DNA from: Comamonas thiooxydans
GTDB lineage: Bacteria; Pseudomonadota; Gammaproteobacteria; Burkholderiales; Burkholderiaceae_C
Reading direction: 5' to 3'
Assembly: GCF_002157685.2 (NCBI RefSeq)
Contig: NZ_AP026738.1
Location: 5,828,001-5,892,000, forward strand
DNA length: 64,000 nucleotides
How positions within the stretch are numbered: the stretch's first letter is position 1; each line of letters starts with the position of its first letter. Under the pieces are notes generated by a model. The model did no database searches, had not been told where the DNA came from, and saw only the letters and a program-made list of their open reading frames with translations. The position numbers and the translations under genes are program-made. Below are positions 35,696 through 46,946 of the stretch, piece by piece.

Positions 35696-37327
35696 CTCTT
35701 CCACGGCACGCAAACGCGTGTCGATGATGGAAGCCTCGAAGTAGTCGGCACCGGCGCCGGCCTTGCGGGCCAGATCCTGCGCGGCCTTGAAGCGATCCAC
35801 CGCTGCCGCGTAGTCGTAGTGCGCCACCTGGGCCTCTGCTTCGGCCCGCAGGGCTCGCATTTCCTGGCCCTGGCTGCGCCACACGCGCGCCAGCGTCTGC
35901 CAGGCCGAGCCATCGCGGGGGTGGTCCGTCACCCAGGTCTGCAAGGGGCTGGCCATGGAGCCAGCCTGGTTGAGCCTGAGCAGGATTTCGGTCTTGAGCA
36001 AGAGCTGCGGTCTGCGCGGCGCAACCCGCTCCACCACGTCAATCGTGGCCAGGCTTGGCCCGGCCTCGCGCGGCCCGACCTCACGTGGCCCGGCCAGATT
36101 GCCACTGGCCGGGCCCCTGGGTGCCGCCTCGGGCGCATTGCCGGACTGCAGTGGCAAGGCCGCCAAGGCCGCCTGCGGGTTGTCGGCCTTGAATTCAAGC
36201 TCGGCATTCAGCCATTTGGCTTGAATATTCGCTGGTGCGTTGCCCGCCGTCGCCGCGAGCAGCCGCTGCGCCATCTCGCGCGCCAGCGGCCAGTCGCGCA
36301 GATACATGGCGCTGAGCGTGGCCGCATAAAGCTGAGCGACCTGCTCGAACTGACTCAGGCTGGAAAAACTGCCGGAACGCGGCAGCCTGGCCCACTGGCG
36401 ACGCACCTCGACACCGGGGTTGGAGATCACACGCGCGCGCGCCGACATCATCACATGCTCCAGCGTCGGCACAGGTTCAGCCGCGCGCTTGCCGGGCGGA
36501 ATGCGCGAATCCATGTCCGCGATACGCTGCGTGGTCAGCGGGTGGCTGCGCAGATAGGGCCAGCTGCCGTTGTCATTGAGCCGGCTGGCCTGCTGCAGCT
36601 TGCCGAACATGCTCACAAAGCCCTGGGGCGCAAAACCGGCAGGAGACATCAGGCTGTAGCCCATGCGGTCCGCCTCGCTCTCCATGGCGCGCGAGAAATT
36701 CAGCTGGTTTTGCATCACCGCTGCCGGACCGCCCATCATGATGGCCATGGCCGCATCGGGGCTGCGCGTGGCCGCCAGGGCGCCCAGCAGCATGGAAGCC
36801 AGCATCAGCGGCGTCTGCTTGCCTTGCTGCGCCATCATGCGGGCAATGTGGCGCTGGGTGATGTGGCTGGTTTCATGGGCAATGACCGATGCCAGCTCAT
36901 CGCCGCTGCTGACCACGCCGATCAGACCCAGATAGACGCCCATATAGCCGCCCGGCAGCGCAAACGCGTTGACCTGGCGATCCTTGCCCAGGAGCAGCGT
37001 CCAGGCAAAGCGCTCCTCCAGCTCGGGCGACAGCTCGCCATTCTTGCGTGCCGCATCCTGCAGATGCAGCCAGATGCCCTCTACGTACTCCTGCAGCACC
37101 GGGTCGTCCAGATAGTCCGGGTCGCGGTAAAGCTCGCGGACGATGGAATCGCCCAGACGCCGCTCCTCGCCCGTGGTCAGCGACGAGGCACCATCGCCCA
37201 GGGTCGGCAAGCCTGCCGCCTGCGCAGAGGAAGTCAATGGGGATACGGCCTGAATAGCTATCAAAACAGAAGCTGTCAGCGCTTTTAGAATATGAACTGT
37301 ACGCAGTTTTGGCATCAAAAATGGCAT
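35654..37327 (-). CDS. BepA-like M48 family zinc metalloprotease
   Basis: A periplasmic protease/chaperone-like protein of about 557 residues. After a signal peptide (cleavage near SSAQAAG) comes the M48 domain with the zinc motif HETSH (SVIAHETSHITQRH) and the third-ligand region RAMESEADRMGYSLM. The C-terminal 250 residues are TPR-like, as in BepA/YfgC, which assembles or degrades LptD. Start choice is uncertain: ATGs at 37363, 37327 and 37315 all lack a good ribosome binding site. The signal-peptide helix is encoded by a copy of repeat family 1 (37254-37287), and a Gly-Pro-Arg-Glu-rich linker by short tandem repeats (about 36057-36101). It is divergent from moaC. Confidence 0.9.
   Translation of the reverse strand: MPFLMPKLRTVHILKALTASVLIAIQAVSPLTSSAQAAGLPTLGDGASSLTTGEERRLGDSIVRELYRDPDYLDDPVLQEYVEGIWLHLQDAARKNGELSPELEERFAWTLLLGKDRQVNAFALPGGYMGVYLGLIGVVSSGDELASVIAHETSHITQRHIARMMAQQGKQTPLMLASMLLGALAATRSPDAAMAIMMGGPAAVMQNQLNFSRAMESEADRMGYSLMSPAGFAPQGFVSMFGKLQQASRLNDNGSWPYLRSHPLTTQRIADMDSRIPPGKRAAEPVPTLEHVMMSARARVISNPGVEVRRQWARLPRSGSFSSLSQFEQVAQLYAATLSAMYLRDWPLAREMAQRLLAATAGNAPANIQAKWLNAELEFKADNPQAALAALPLQSGNAPEAAPRGPASGNLAGPREVGPREAGPSLATIDVVERVAPRRPQLLLKTEILLRLNQAGSMASPLQTWVTDHPRDGSAWQTLARVWRSQGQEMRALRAEAEAQVAHYDYAAAVDRFKAAQDLARKAGAGADYFEASIIDTRLRAVEELLREQLRDKAVNK
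36057..36101. repeat. Three 15-bp tandem units inside the M48 protease gene
   Basis: Units of the form GGCCCGGCCTCGCGC repeat about three times with a few changes, encoding a G-P-R-E-x linker between TPR-like parts. The exact edges were set by eye. Confidence 0.6.
37254..37287. repeat. Dispersed repeat family 1, intragenic copy in M48 signal peptide
   Basis: ATAGCTATCAAAACAGAAGC followed by TGTCAGCGCTTTT matches the family-1 unit. It is read on the minus strand as LKALTASVLIAI, the hydrophobic core of the signal peptide. Confidence 0.6.
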
Positions 37328-37515
37328 GGCAATCACAGCATTGCCGACATACGGATCTTCCATATGCCGACCGTTCAACACCCCACTATGATGCCTTGAT
37401 TGATGGATGCGGCGAGATGCCCGCCTGTGATGCCCAGGTATAGCCGCCACCCACCACCTACTCAACCTTGATTGCGCCGCAGAGCCGAACCCATCTGCCG
37501 CCGGAAAGAACCGCC

Positions 37516-37983
37516 ATGTCCTCTCTTACCCACTTCGACGCCCAGGGCCAGGCCCATATGGTGGACGTCGGTGCCAAGCCCAGCACCCATCGCATCGCCG
37601 TGGCCGAAGGCCGCATCACCATGAAGCCCGAGACCCTGGCCATTGTGCAGGCCGGCACGGCCAAAAAAGGCGACGTGCTGGGCGTGGCCCGCATCGCCGC
37701 CATCATGGCCGCCAAAAAGACCAGCGACCTGATTCCGCTGTGCCATCCGCTGGCGTTGACGCGGGTGGCTGTGGAGTTTGAGATGTTGCCAGATGTATCT
37801 TCCGTTCGTTGTGTGGCTACCGTGGAAACGGTGGGACCTACAGGAGTCGAGATGGAGGCCCTCACAGCTGTTCAGGTGGCGCTGCTCACGGTCTATGACA
37901 TGTGCAAAGCGGTAGATAAGGGCATGGTGATGGAGGGAGTTAGGGTAGTGGAGAAGCGGGGGGGGAAGTCCAGTTCCTTGTAA
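37516..37983 (+). CDS. moaC: Cyclic pyranopterin monophosphate synthase MoaC
   Basis: Makes cyclic pyranopterin monophosphate in molybdenum cofactor synthesis. At 155 residues it has the standard length. Visible motifs are [36 protein letters not shown] (with the active-site His and Pro), [28 protein letters not shown] and [10 protein letters not shown] near the end, with the catalytic Lys. The ATG at 37516 is the family start. The last third is less GC-rich at third positions than its first half. It is isolated from other moa genes here. Confidence 0.96.
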   Translation: MSSLTHFDAQGQAHMVDVGAKPSTHRIAVAEGRITMKPETLAIVQAGTAKKGDVLGVARIAAIMAAKKTSDLIPLCHPLALTRVAVEFEMLPDVSSVRCVATVETVGPTGVEMEALTAVQVALLTVYDMCKAVDKGMVMEGVRVVEKRGGKSSSL

Positions 37984-38114
37984 GGCAGCGGTCTTGTCCA
38001 TCGCTCAGACAGGTGTTGATTCCAATGGTGGTTTCGTCAATATTGGTTGAAGGCCAAGCGCTGCCATTCAAGTGCTTGGCTCAAATGCGGCACCGACGGA
38101 CCCACTGAATACAA

Positions 38115-38146
38115 CAATGCCCTGCAGTTTCCACTGCAGGGCATTG
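38115..38146 (-). terminator. Strong hairpin after the pilin gene
   Basis: A perfect 14-bp stem, CAATGCCCTGCAGT with ACTGCAGGGCATTG, closed by a TTCC loop. On the minus strand TTGTATT follows, a weak U-tract. It lies 66 bp past the pilA stop and may serve both pilA and moaC. Confidence 0.7.
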
Positions 38147-38212
38147 TGTTGTGGTGTGCCAAGTACTGCTCAGAGATTCGGAATTCTGAGCAACACGGGA
38201 CCAGACAGCAGA

Positions 38213-38812
38213 TTAGGCGCTCTTCGAGGTGAAGGTCGTGCCGCCAGGGATCTTGCCCACAGAGCAGCTGCCGGGCAGCAGCTTCTTCAGCTGTGTCTTT
38301 GCGTCCTCAGAGGCCATGCACTTCATGCCGCCGATTTGCTGGCCGGTCAGGCCACCCTTGTTGGAGCCATCAGCCTGGATGTCTGCTGCGGCCAAGTCGG
38401 CCGTTGCAATGGGGGTGCCGTCCTTCTTCAGGGGAACGAAGTACAGGAACTCGCCTTCAGGAATACCCAGTTCGCCCTTGACATCCTTGAGCGTCAATTT
38501 AGCAACGCCAATGTCATTGGTTGCGATTTCCAGCACATATTTGCCTGCCACAGGCGTAGTACCCACTGCGGGAACTTCACAGCCCCAGCCACCAGGGCCG
38601 GGGTTTGTGGCAGACAGCGGATCCATGGATGTCTGATACTTGGCGGAAACATCGGAACGGCAGGCCGAGCCTTGCAAAACGACTTCTGCAAAACGGGATT
38701 TGGCCATGTAGCTCTGATAAGCCGGCAGCGCCACAGCAGCCAGAATACCGATGATCGCCACAACGATCATCAGTTCGATCAGGGTGAAACCCTTTTGAAT
38801 GGAACGCTTCAT
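38213..38812 (-). CDS. pilA: Type IV major pilin-like prepilin
   Basis: A 199-residue type IVa prepilin. The leader MKRSIQKG is followed by the class III cleavage site and N-methylation motif G8|[20 protein letters not shown], with the essential E5 of the mature protein (E13). A C-terminal disulfide loop is bounded by two cysteines (CMASEDAK ... LLPGSC). It is longer than many PilA proteins. Pilins of this type build retractile pili used for twitching, adhesion and DNA uptake. A near-perfect sigma-54 promoter lies 39-56 bp upstream, which supports a major, PilR-regulated pilin rather than a minor one. Confidence 0.93.
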   Translation of the reverse strand: MKRSIQKGFTLIELMIVVAIIGILAAVALPAYQSYMAKSRFAEVVLQGSACRSDVSAKYQTSMDPLSATNPGPGGWGCEVPAVGTTPVAGKYVLEIATNDIGVAKLTLKDVKGELGIPEGEFLYFVPLKKDGTPIATADLAAADIQADGSNKGGLTGQQIGGMKCMASEDAKTQLKKLLPGSCSVGKIPGGTTFTSKSA

Positions 38813-38850
38813 GAAAAACTCCCTTGGTTGATGAAGTAACACTGTCCATC

Positions 38851-38868
38851 AAGCAAGCAGCGTGCCAA
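38851..38868 (-). promoter_or_regulatory. Sigma-54 promoter of the pilin gene
   Basis: Read on the minus strand this is TTGGCACGCTGCTTGCTT, matching the consensus TGGCACG-N4-TTGCW with GG at -24 and GC at -12 and correct spacing. The expected start is about 12 bp downstream, giving a leader of about 30 nt before the pilA ATG at 38812. Confidence 0.88.
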
Positions 38869-39002
38869 TTACTCCACCTCAAGGTATCCCGAACAGAATG
38901 ACACGATTGACAACATCTAGCAAACCTCAGATAACAAATTTGGCAGTTTGGTAGCGCGACTGACAAATTTGTCCGCCTGTAGCCCGGATTGGATCAGCGG
39001 CC

Positions 39003-39719
39003 TTAGTCAACGACAAAGCGCATGGTGCTGCCCGCCAAGTCCACCGTATCGCCATTGAGCAGCGGCACAGACAGAGGGCCCACCACCTGACCATTGAGCT
39101 TGAGGTCTTCGCTCGCACCTTCCAGTTGGGTGAGCACAAAGCCATGGGGCTTCTGAGTGATGGAGGCAATGGCTACACCGGGCTTGCCCAAAGTGGTAAC
39201 CACCTTGAATAGAGGTATTTCCCTGCCGGCCAGGCTGCCGGTGAGCATGCGAATCACGGCGTGGCGCGCAGGCAGCGCGGTGAGCGAGCCCTGGATGGTG
39301 GAGCTGAAGCTGGAGATTTCGCCGAACCCGGAGGGGCTGGCGAGTTTGGCATAGCCACTGTCGGCCTCTTCGGAAATATGCGCCAACGCCTTTTTGCCGC
39401 CTTGGGCCGTTGGCGTATTCGTATCGGCAATCACGGTATCAAGAAAGCGGATTTTGTAGCGGCCAATGTCCAGCAGGTCGCCGTTGAGCAGGTCCTGCTT
39501 TTGGATGGCGCGACCGTTGACATAGGTGCCGTTGGTGCTGCGCAGGTCTTCAATGCAGACCTTGCCGCCGGAGATGGTGAGCACGGCATGCTCGCCGCTG
39601 ACCGCCAGATTCTCGATCACGATGTCGTTGTAAGGACGACGACCCAAGGTCGTGCGCTCCTTGGTGAGCTGTACTTCCTTGATGACTGCGCCGTCGATTG
39701 AGATGACCAAAGTCGGCAT
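39003..39719 (-). CDS. FHA domain protein (two FHA modules, second degenerate)
   Basis: A 238-residue cytoplasmic protein. The first FHA domain (about 1-95) has all phosphothreonine-binding residues: G26-R27, S41, H44 and N63-G64 (TNGTYVNGR). The second (about 155-238) keeps the fold pattern (TTLGKPGVAIASITQ ... LKLNGQVVG) but lacks the G-R and S-x2-H residues, so it probably does not bind phosphothreonine. CAGGAGC precedes the ATG. It lies directly upstream of pilA on the same strand, but pilA has its own sigma-54 promoter. No kinase or secretion genes are adjacent. Confidence 0.88.
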   Translation of the reverse strand: MPTLVISIDGAVIKEVQLTKERTTLGRRPYNDIVIENLAVSGEHAVLTISGGKVCIEDLRSTNGTYVNGRAIQKQDLLNGDLLDIGRYKIRFLDTVIADTNTPTAQGGKKALAHISEEADSGYAKLASPSGFGEISSFSSTIQGSLTALPARHAVIRMLTGSLAGREIPLFKVVTTLGKPGVAIASITQKPHGFVLTQLEGASEDLKLNGQVVGPLSVPLLNGDTVDLAGSTMRFVVD

Positions 39720-40035
39720 GCTCGAAGCTCCTGAGGAAACGCCAAGTCCTGCTTGGCTGCACTGGCTAGGACCACTCCCACTTGAGTGTGTGATTCAGCG
39801 CTCAATCATTAATCGTAACTGGATGAAACGCGCTTGCATGCTGCATCTTATTTCACTAATTCGATGAAGCCAGCCATTCGATTGAAATTTTCAACCTTGC
39901 TGTCATTCGTCTGCAGCATCTTTGGAATCGCACCCGCAATCTATCAAGTCGCCATATAAGAAAAGCCCGCGCTCGTTGAAAGCGCGGGCTTTTTTGCAAA
40001 TCTTTGCAAAGTGGCGGCAGCCACCTATCCGTGAT
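39720..40035. other. 316-bp intergenic region between the FHA gene and ssb
   Basis: No gene is supported. It contains the ssb terminator (39961-39995) and an AT-rich stretch at about 39790-39930 that should hold the promoter of the FHA gene. Confidence 0.5.
39961..39995 (-). terminator. Intrinsic terminator of ssb
   Basis: AAAAGCCCGCGCT and AGCGCGGGCTTTT form a 13-bp stem with a 7-base loop. On the minus strand it is followed by TTTTCTT. Confidence 0.9.
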
Positions 40036-40584
40036 TTAAAACGGGATGTCGTCATCCATGTCGTCAAACCCCGAGGCTGCGCGCTGGGGGGGAGGAGCCA
40101 TGGGTGCAGGAGCAGGACGCTGCTGCATGGGTGCCGGTGCGGGACGCTGCTGCATGGGTGCGGGAGCCTGACGGCGGGGTGCTTCGTAGCTGCTTTCGCC
40201 GTAGCCATCATCGCTGCCGTAGCCGCCTTGCTGCTGACCACCACCCTGGCGGCTGCCCAGCATCTGCATGGCGTCGGCGCGGATTTCGGTGGCGTAGCGT
40301 TCCTGGCCGGAGGCCTGGTCGGTCCACTTGCGGGTGCGCAGGCTGCCTTCCACATAGACCTGACTGCCTTTGCGCAGGTACTGACCCACGATTTCGGCCA
40401 GTTTGCCGTTGAATACCACACGGTGCCATTCGGTGGCTTCGCGGTTTTCTCCGGTGTTCTTGTCGCGCCAGCGGTCCGTGGTGGCGATGGTCACATTGGC
40501 CACCTGATCGCCGCTGGGGAAGGTGCGCATTTCGGGGTCACGACCCAGATTGCCGACGATGATGACTTTGTTGACGGATGCCAT
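40036..40584 (-). CDS. ssb: Single-stranded DNA-binding protein
   Basis: Tetrameric ssDNA-binding protein of replication and repair. At 182 residues it has an OB-fold N-terminal domain ([20 protein letters not shown] ... [21 protein letters not shown]), a Gly/Gln-rich then Pro-Ala-Met-Gln-rich linker, and the acidic tip DDDIPF that docks partner proteins. The linker contains a tandem repeat (APAPMQQRP, nt 40099-40167). An uvrA - MFS - ssb order, as here, is frequent in betaproteobacteria. Confidence 0.97.
   Translation of the reverse strand: MASVNKVIIVGNLGRDPEMRTFPSGDQVANVTIATTDRWRDKNTGENREATEWHRVVFNGKLAEIVGQYLRKGSQVYVEGSLRTRKWTDQASGQERYATEIRADAMQMLGSRQGGGQQQGGYGSDDGYGESSYEAPRRQAPAPMQQRPAPAPMQQRPAPAPMAPPPQRAASGFDDMDDDIPF
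40099..40167. repeat. 27-bp tandem repeat in the ssb linker
   Basis: Two complete 27-bp units (40099-40125 and 40126-40152) and a partial third, each starting CATGGGTGC and encoding A-P-A-P-M-Q-Q-R-P. Differences between units are few. Confidence 0.85.
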
Positions 40585-40735
40585 AGAGATACCTTTTCAA
40601 AAAGTGGTCCGGGCTATTGGGAAAGGTCCCGAACCAATGAACTTCGTATTTTGCCCCAAGCCAGCCATGAGGAGCACGGGATTTCCCGATATCCCATCAC
40701 TGCAATACATGGTGCAGGGGCCACTGCGCGCGAGC

Positions 40736-40825
40736 AGCCGAGCAGGGGCAGCCCCGCTGCGAGGGCTGCGTCCCCCTCCGCGTAGCAGAGAGGGGGAAGG
40801 CGGGGCCGCCTAGGCGCACAGCGCC
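40736..40825. repeat. Dispersed GC-rich repeat family 2
   Basis: Contains GTCCCCCTCC, AGAGAGGGGGAAGGCG and GGCCGCCTAGGCG, the same blocks in the same order as the copies near 32950 and 50020. It sits between ssb and the MFS gene, just past the MFS stop. Confidence 0.7.
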
Positions 40826-40833
40826 GCTGTAAG

Positions 40834-42069
40834 TCAGTGACGCCCCACCGGGCGCAGCGGCCAGGTCACGACCAGCCACAGGGCAACGAGCACCGCCGTC
40901 ATGATGAACAAGCCCGGCACGCCCGCAAATTTGGCGACTGCACCACCGACAGCGCCACCGGCAAACAGGCCCAGCGACTGCAGCGTGTTGTAGGCACCCA
41001 ATGCCGCACCGCGCAGCGGCGCCGGCGCCATGCGCGAGACCAGGCTTGGCTGGGTGGCTTCAAGCGCATTGAAGCCGCAGAAGAACAGAAACATCAGCAG
41101 CGCCATGCACCAGACCGTAGGAATGGTACCGCTGACGGCCAGCATGCCCAGACCGATCTGCACGACCAGTACCAGGCCAATGGCTCCCAGCAAGGCCTTG
41201 CGCAGCTTGCCCTTGCGCTCCATGGAGAACAGCAGGCCCATGGCCAGAAAGGACAGCAGCACGGCCGGCAGATAGATATGCCAGTGCTGCTCCTTGGCCA
41301 GACCGGCTTGCACCAGCATGGCCGGCACGGCCACCCACATGGACATCTGCACGGTATGCAGGATGAAGACGCCAAAATTCAGGCGCAGCAGATCCTTCTG
41401 GCCCAGCAGCTCGCTGAACCTGCCCTTGGGCGCATCGGCATGTTGCCTGGGCTCGGGCGGCACCACCCACAGCACCACGGCAATGCCGGCCAGCGCCAGC
41501 GCGCAGGTCAGGCCGAAGATGCCGGACAGCCCTATCCAGGCATTGAGCAGCGGCGCCAGCACCAGCGCCAGTGCAAACATCAGGCCAATGCTGCCGCCCA
41601 CCATGGCCATGGCCTTGGTACGCACGCCATCGCGTGTCAGATCGGCCAGCAAGGCCGTGACGGCAGCAGACACGGCGCCTGCACCCTGAATGGCACGCCC
41701 CGCCATCAGACCGGTCAGCGAATCGGCCATGGCCGCAATCAGGCTGCCCGCCGCAAACACCAGCAGGCCGGCGACGATGACCGGCTTGCGGCCGATACGA
41801 TCGGAGGCCAGACCGATGGGCAACTGGAACAGGGCCTGAGTCAGGCCATACAGACCCATGGCCAGGCCGATCATGGCCGGATCGTCACCGCCCGGGTATT
41901 TGCGTGCCTCCAGCATGAAGACGGGCAGCACCAGGAACAGGCCCAGCATGCGCAGCGCAAAGATCAGCGCCAGGGCGCCGCTGGAGCGGCGTTCCTGGGA
42001 GGTCATGGCGGAAGAGGATTTGTCCGTGCCCTGCGTGCCCGCGCTGGGGGAGGTATTGATTTTTTTCAC
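40834..42069 (-). CDS. MFS transporter
   Basis: A 411-residue inner-membrane transporter with twelve predicted helices. Motif A is clear: GLASDRIGRKPVIVAGLLVF (loop 2-3), and GRAIQGAGAVSAAVTALLADL in helix 4-5 is typical of drug/proton antiporters. The start is taken as GTG at 42069; an ATG at 42006 would remove 21 polar residues and neither has a good ribosome binding site. It lies between ssb and uvrA, a conserved place for this gene in betaproteobacteria. Substrate is unknown. Confidence 0.88.
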   Translation of the reverse strand: MKKINTSPSAGTQGTDKSSSAMTSQERRSSGALALIFALRMLGLFLVLPVFMLEARKYPGGDDPAMIGLAMGLYGLTQALFQLPIGLASDRIGRKPVIVAGLLVFAAGSLIAAMADSLTGLMAGRAIQGAGAVSAAVTALLADLTRDGVRTKAMAMVGGSIGLMFALALVLAPLLNAWIGLSGIFGLTCALALAGIAVVLWVVPPEPRQHADAPKGRFSELLGQKDLLRLNFGVFILHTVQMSMWVAVPAMLVQAGLAKEQHWHIYLPAVLLSFLAMGLLFSMERKGKLRKALLGAIGLVLVVQIGLGMLAVSGTIPTVWCMALLMFLFFCGFNALEATQPSLVSRMAPAPLRGAALGAYNTLQSLGLFAGGAVGGAVAKFAGVPGLFIMTAVLVALWLVVTWPLRPVGRH

Positions 42070-42175
42070 GCTCAGATTTTGCCAAGAGTCAAAGTCTTAT
42101 GCCCAGGTTAACTAAATCACTGCCGGGCAAAAGAGAGGAAATAAAACCGTAGATTGTCCGTGAACCTGGATCCAT

Positions 42176-42395
42176 TAGGGTCTATTGAGGTTTGCTCGGA
42201 GTCGCGAAGGTATATGGCCGATTGCCAATCCAGACGCGTGACGCAGTGCGGGTGCCTACCCGCACAAGGAACGCAACGGCGAGCGGCGGTCGGCCATACA
42301 CCTCCCCTTCGGGTTGCTGCGACAAAAGCCTGTCTGCGTTGTTGCCTGCCTTTGTCGCTGCAACGCGATCTTCGACCAAATATCAACAGACCCTA
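42176..42395. mobile_element. MITE-like element with terminal inverted repeats
   Basis: A 220-bp non-coding block begins TAGGGTCTATTGA and ends in the reverse complement of TAGGGTCTGTTGA. The imperfect terminal repeat extends inward some 30 bp (TTTGCTCGGAGTCGCG against TTTGGTCGAAGATCGCG). Inside are three further inverted pairs: GTGCGGGT/ACCCGCAC, AGGTATATGGCCGA/TCGGCCATACACCT and GTTGCTGCGACAAA/TTTGTCGCTGCAAC. No transposase and no clear target duplication are seen. It fills most of the gap between the divergent MFS and uvrA genes. Confidence 0.65.
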
Positions 42396-42450
42396 GTCAC
42401 GCTCATTCCCGTCTGACTATCATGGAGAGTTTTCCCCGTCTGGAGCGCCC

Positions 42451-45519
<3,069 letters not shown>

Positions 45520-45573
45520 CCAAGCACAGCCGGCCATGCAGGGCCATGGCCGGCGACACCGAGGAGAAAAGCA

Positions 45574-46746
45574 ATGCAGAAAGATGTCTGGGATTTCGTC
45601 ATCGTGGGCGCGGGCATGGCCGGTGCATCCGCAGCCTGGCAGCTGGTGCAGTCGGGTGGCGATACTCCGCCTTCCGTGCTGGTGCTGGAGCGCGAATCCC
45701 AGCCCGGCTATCACACCACCGGCCGCTCGGCCGCACTGTTTGAAGAGCATTACGGCCCCGCCCAGGTGCAGGCCCTGACCCGCGCCAGCCGGGCCTTCTA
45801 CGATGCGCCACCGGCCGGTTTTGCCGAAGCTCCCATCCTCACGCCGCGCGGCGTGCTCTATGTGGGCACGGCCGAGCAAAAGGATCTGGTCGATGCCGCC
45901 TATGCCGAAGCCACCATCCACTCCCCCGAGGCCCAGCGCCTGAGCGCCGCACAGCTCAAGGCCCTGGTTCCCGTGCTCGACACCGAGGTCTTGGTGGACG
46001 GCTTTCTGGACACTGGCGCACGCGATATCGACGTGCACGGCCTGCACCAGGGCTATATCCGCGGCCTGCGCCAGCGCGGCGGCGACCTGTGGTGTAACGC
46101 CGAGGTCCAGGCCATCACCCGGGTCAACGACTTCTGGCACATTGCACTGCCTCAGGGCCGCAGCCTTCGTGCCAAGGTCATCGTCAACGCCGCCGGGGCC
46201 TGGGCCGATGTCGTGGCCGCCATGGTGGGCGCGGCTCCCATCGGCATCACTCCAAAACGCCGCAGCGCATTCACCTTCCCGGCTCCCGAAGGCATGGATG
46301 CCACGCACTGGCCCGCCATCATCAGCGCCGACGAAAACTGGTACATCAAACCCGACGCCGGCCAGCTGCTGGGCTCACCCGCCAATGCAGACCCCGTGGC
46401 TCCGCACGATGTGGTGCCCGAAGAGCTGGACATTGCGACCGGCATCTATCACATCGAGGAGGCCACCACGCTGCAAATACGCCGCCCCTCGCATACCTGG
46501 GCCGGCCTGCGCAGCTTTGTCGCAGATGGCGAGCTGGTGATAGGCTGGGATGCCTCGCCCACGCCCGTGCCGGGCTTTTTCTGGGTTGCCGCCCAGGGCG
46601 GCTATGGCATCCAGAGCGCCGCCGGCTACAGCCTGCTGGCGCGCAATCTGCTGCTCGGGGAAACGCTGGATGCGACGCTGGCCGCGCAGAAGGTGAATGT
46701 GGGGGCGGTGTCGCCTGCGCGTTGTCAGCTAACGACTCAGAATTGA
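45574..46746 (+). CDS. FAD-dependent oxidoreductase (DAO family)
   Basis: A 390-residue flavoenzyme. The dinucleotide fold is at the N-terminus (DFVIVGAGMAGASAAWQL, then an acidic end of strand 2, LVLERE), followed by TTGRSAALFEEHYG, the DAO-family FAD motif, a VIVNAAGAWAD element in the middle and a C-terminal WVAAQGGYGIQSAAGYSLL. The closest families are D-amino acid dehydrogenase-like and glycine/sarcosine-oxidase-like DAOs. GAGGAGA lies upstream of the ATG. It starts 54 bp after uvrA and could be read through from it. Substrate is unknown. Confidence 0.88.
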   Translation: MQKDVWDFVIVGAGMAGASAAWQLVQSGGDTPPSVLVLERESQPGYHTTGRSAALFEEHYGPAQVQALTRASRAFYDAPPAGFAEAPILTPRGVLYVGTAEQKDLVDAAYAEATIHSPEAQRLSAAQLKALVPVLDTEVLVDGFLDTGARDIDVHGLHQGYIRGLRQRGGDLWCNAEVQAITRVNDFWHIALPQGRSLRAKVIVNAAGAWADVVAAMVGAAPIGITPKRRSAFTFPAPEGMDATHWPAIISADENWYIKPDAGQLLGSPANADPVAPHDVVPEELDIATGIYHIEEATTLQIRRPSHTWAGLRSFVADGELVIGWDASPTPVPGFFWVAAQGGYGIQSAAGYSLLARNLLLGETLDATLAAQKVNVGAVSPARCQLTTQN

Positions 46747-46800
46747 TAGCTGGTTGCGCTTTGTGGGACTGCGCCATAGCCTGATTTTTGCTGTATTTCA
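46743..46800. repeat. Dispersed repeat family 1, diverged copy
   Basis: TTGATAGCTGGTTGCGCTTT at the 3' end of the oxidoreductase gene resembles the left arm of family 1 (compare 32208-32222); the right arm is poorly conserved. Confidence 0.45.
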
Positions 46801-46946
46801 GGACTGGGACCGGGATTTCGCCCCGGCCCCTGCCAACAAATCAGGCACGACACCGAAAAGCACAAAAACAAAAACGGCCTGCGCCCCAAAGACACAAGCC
46901 GTTTCCCAACCGAGGCGACCTCAGGCCGCCGCCAGTCAAAGTCAGA

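Noticed and set aside
42117..42416. Several 65-90-codon frames between the MFS gene and uvrA
   Set aside because: All lie within the palindromic MITE-like element; frames on both strands reflect its inverted repeats rather than coding.
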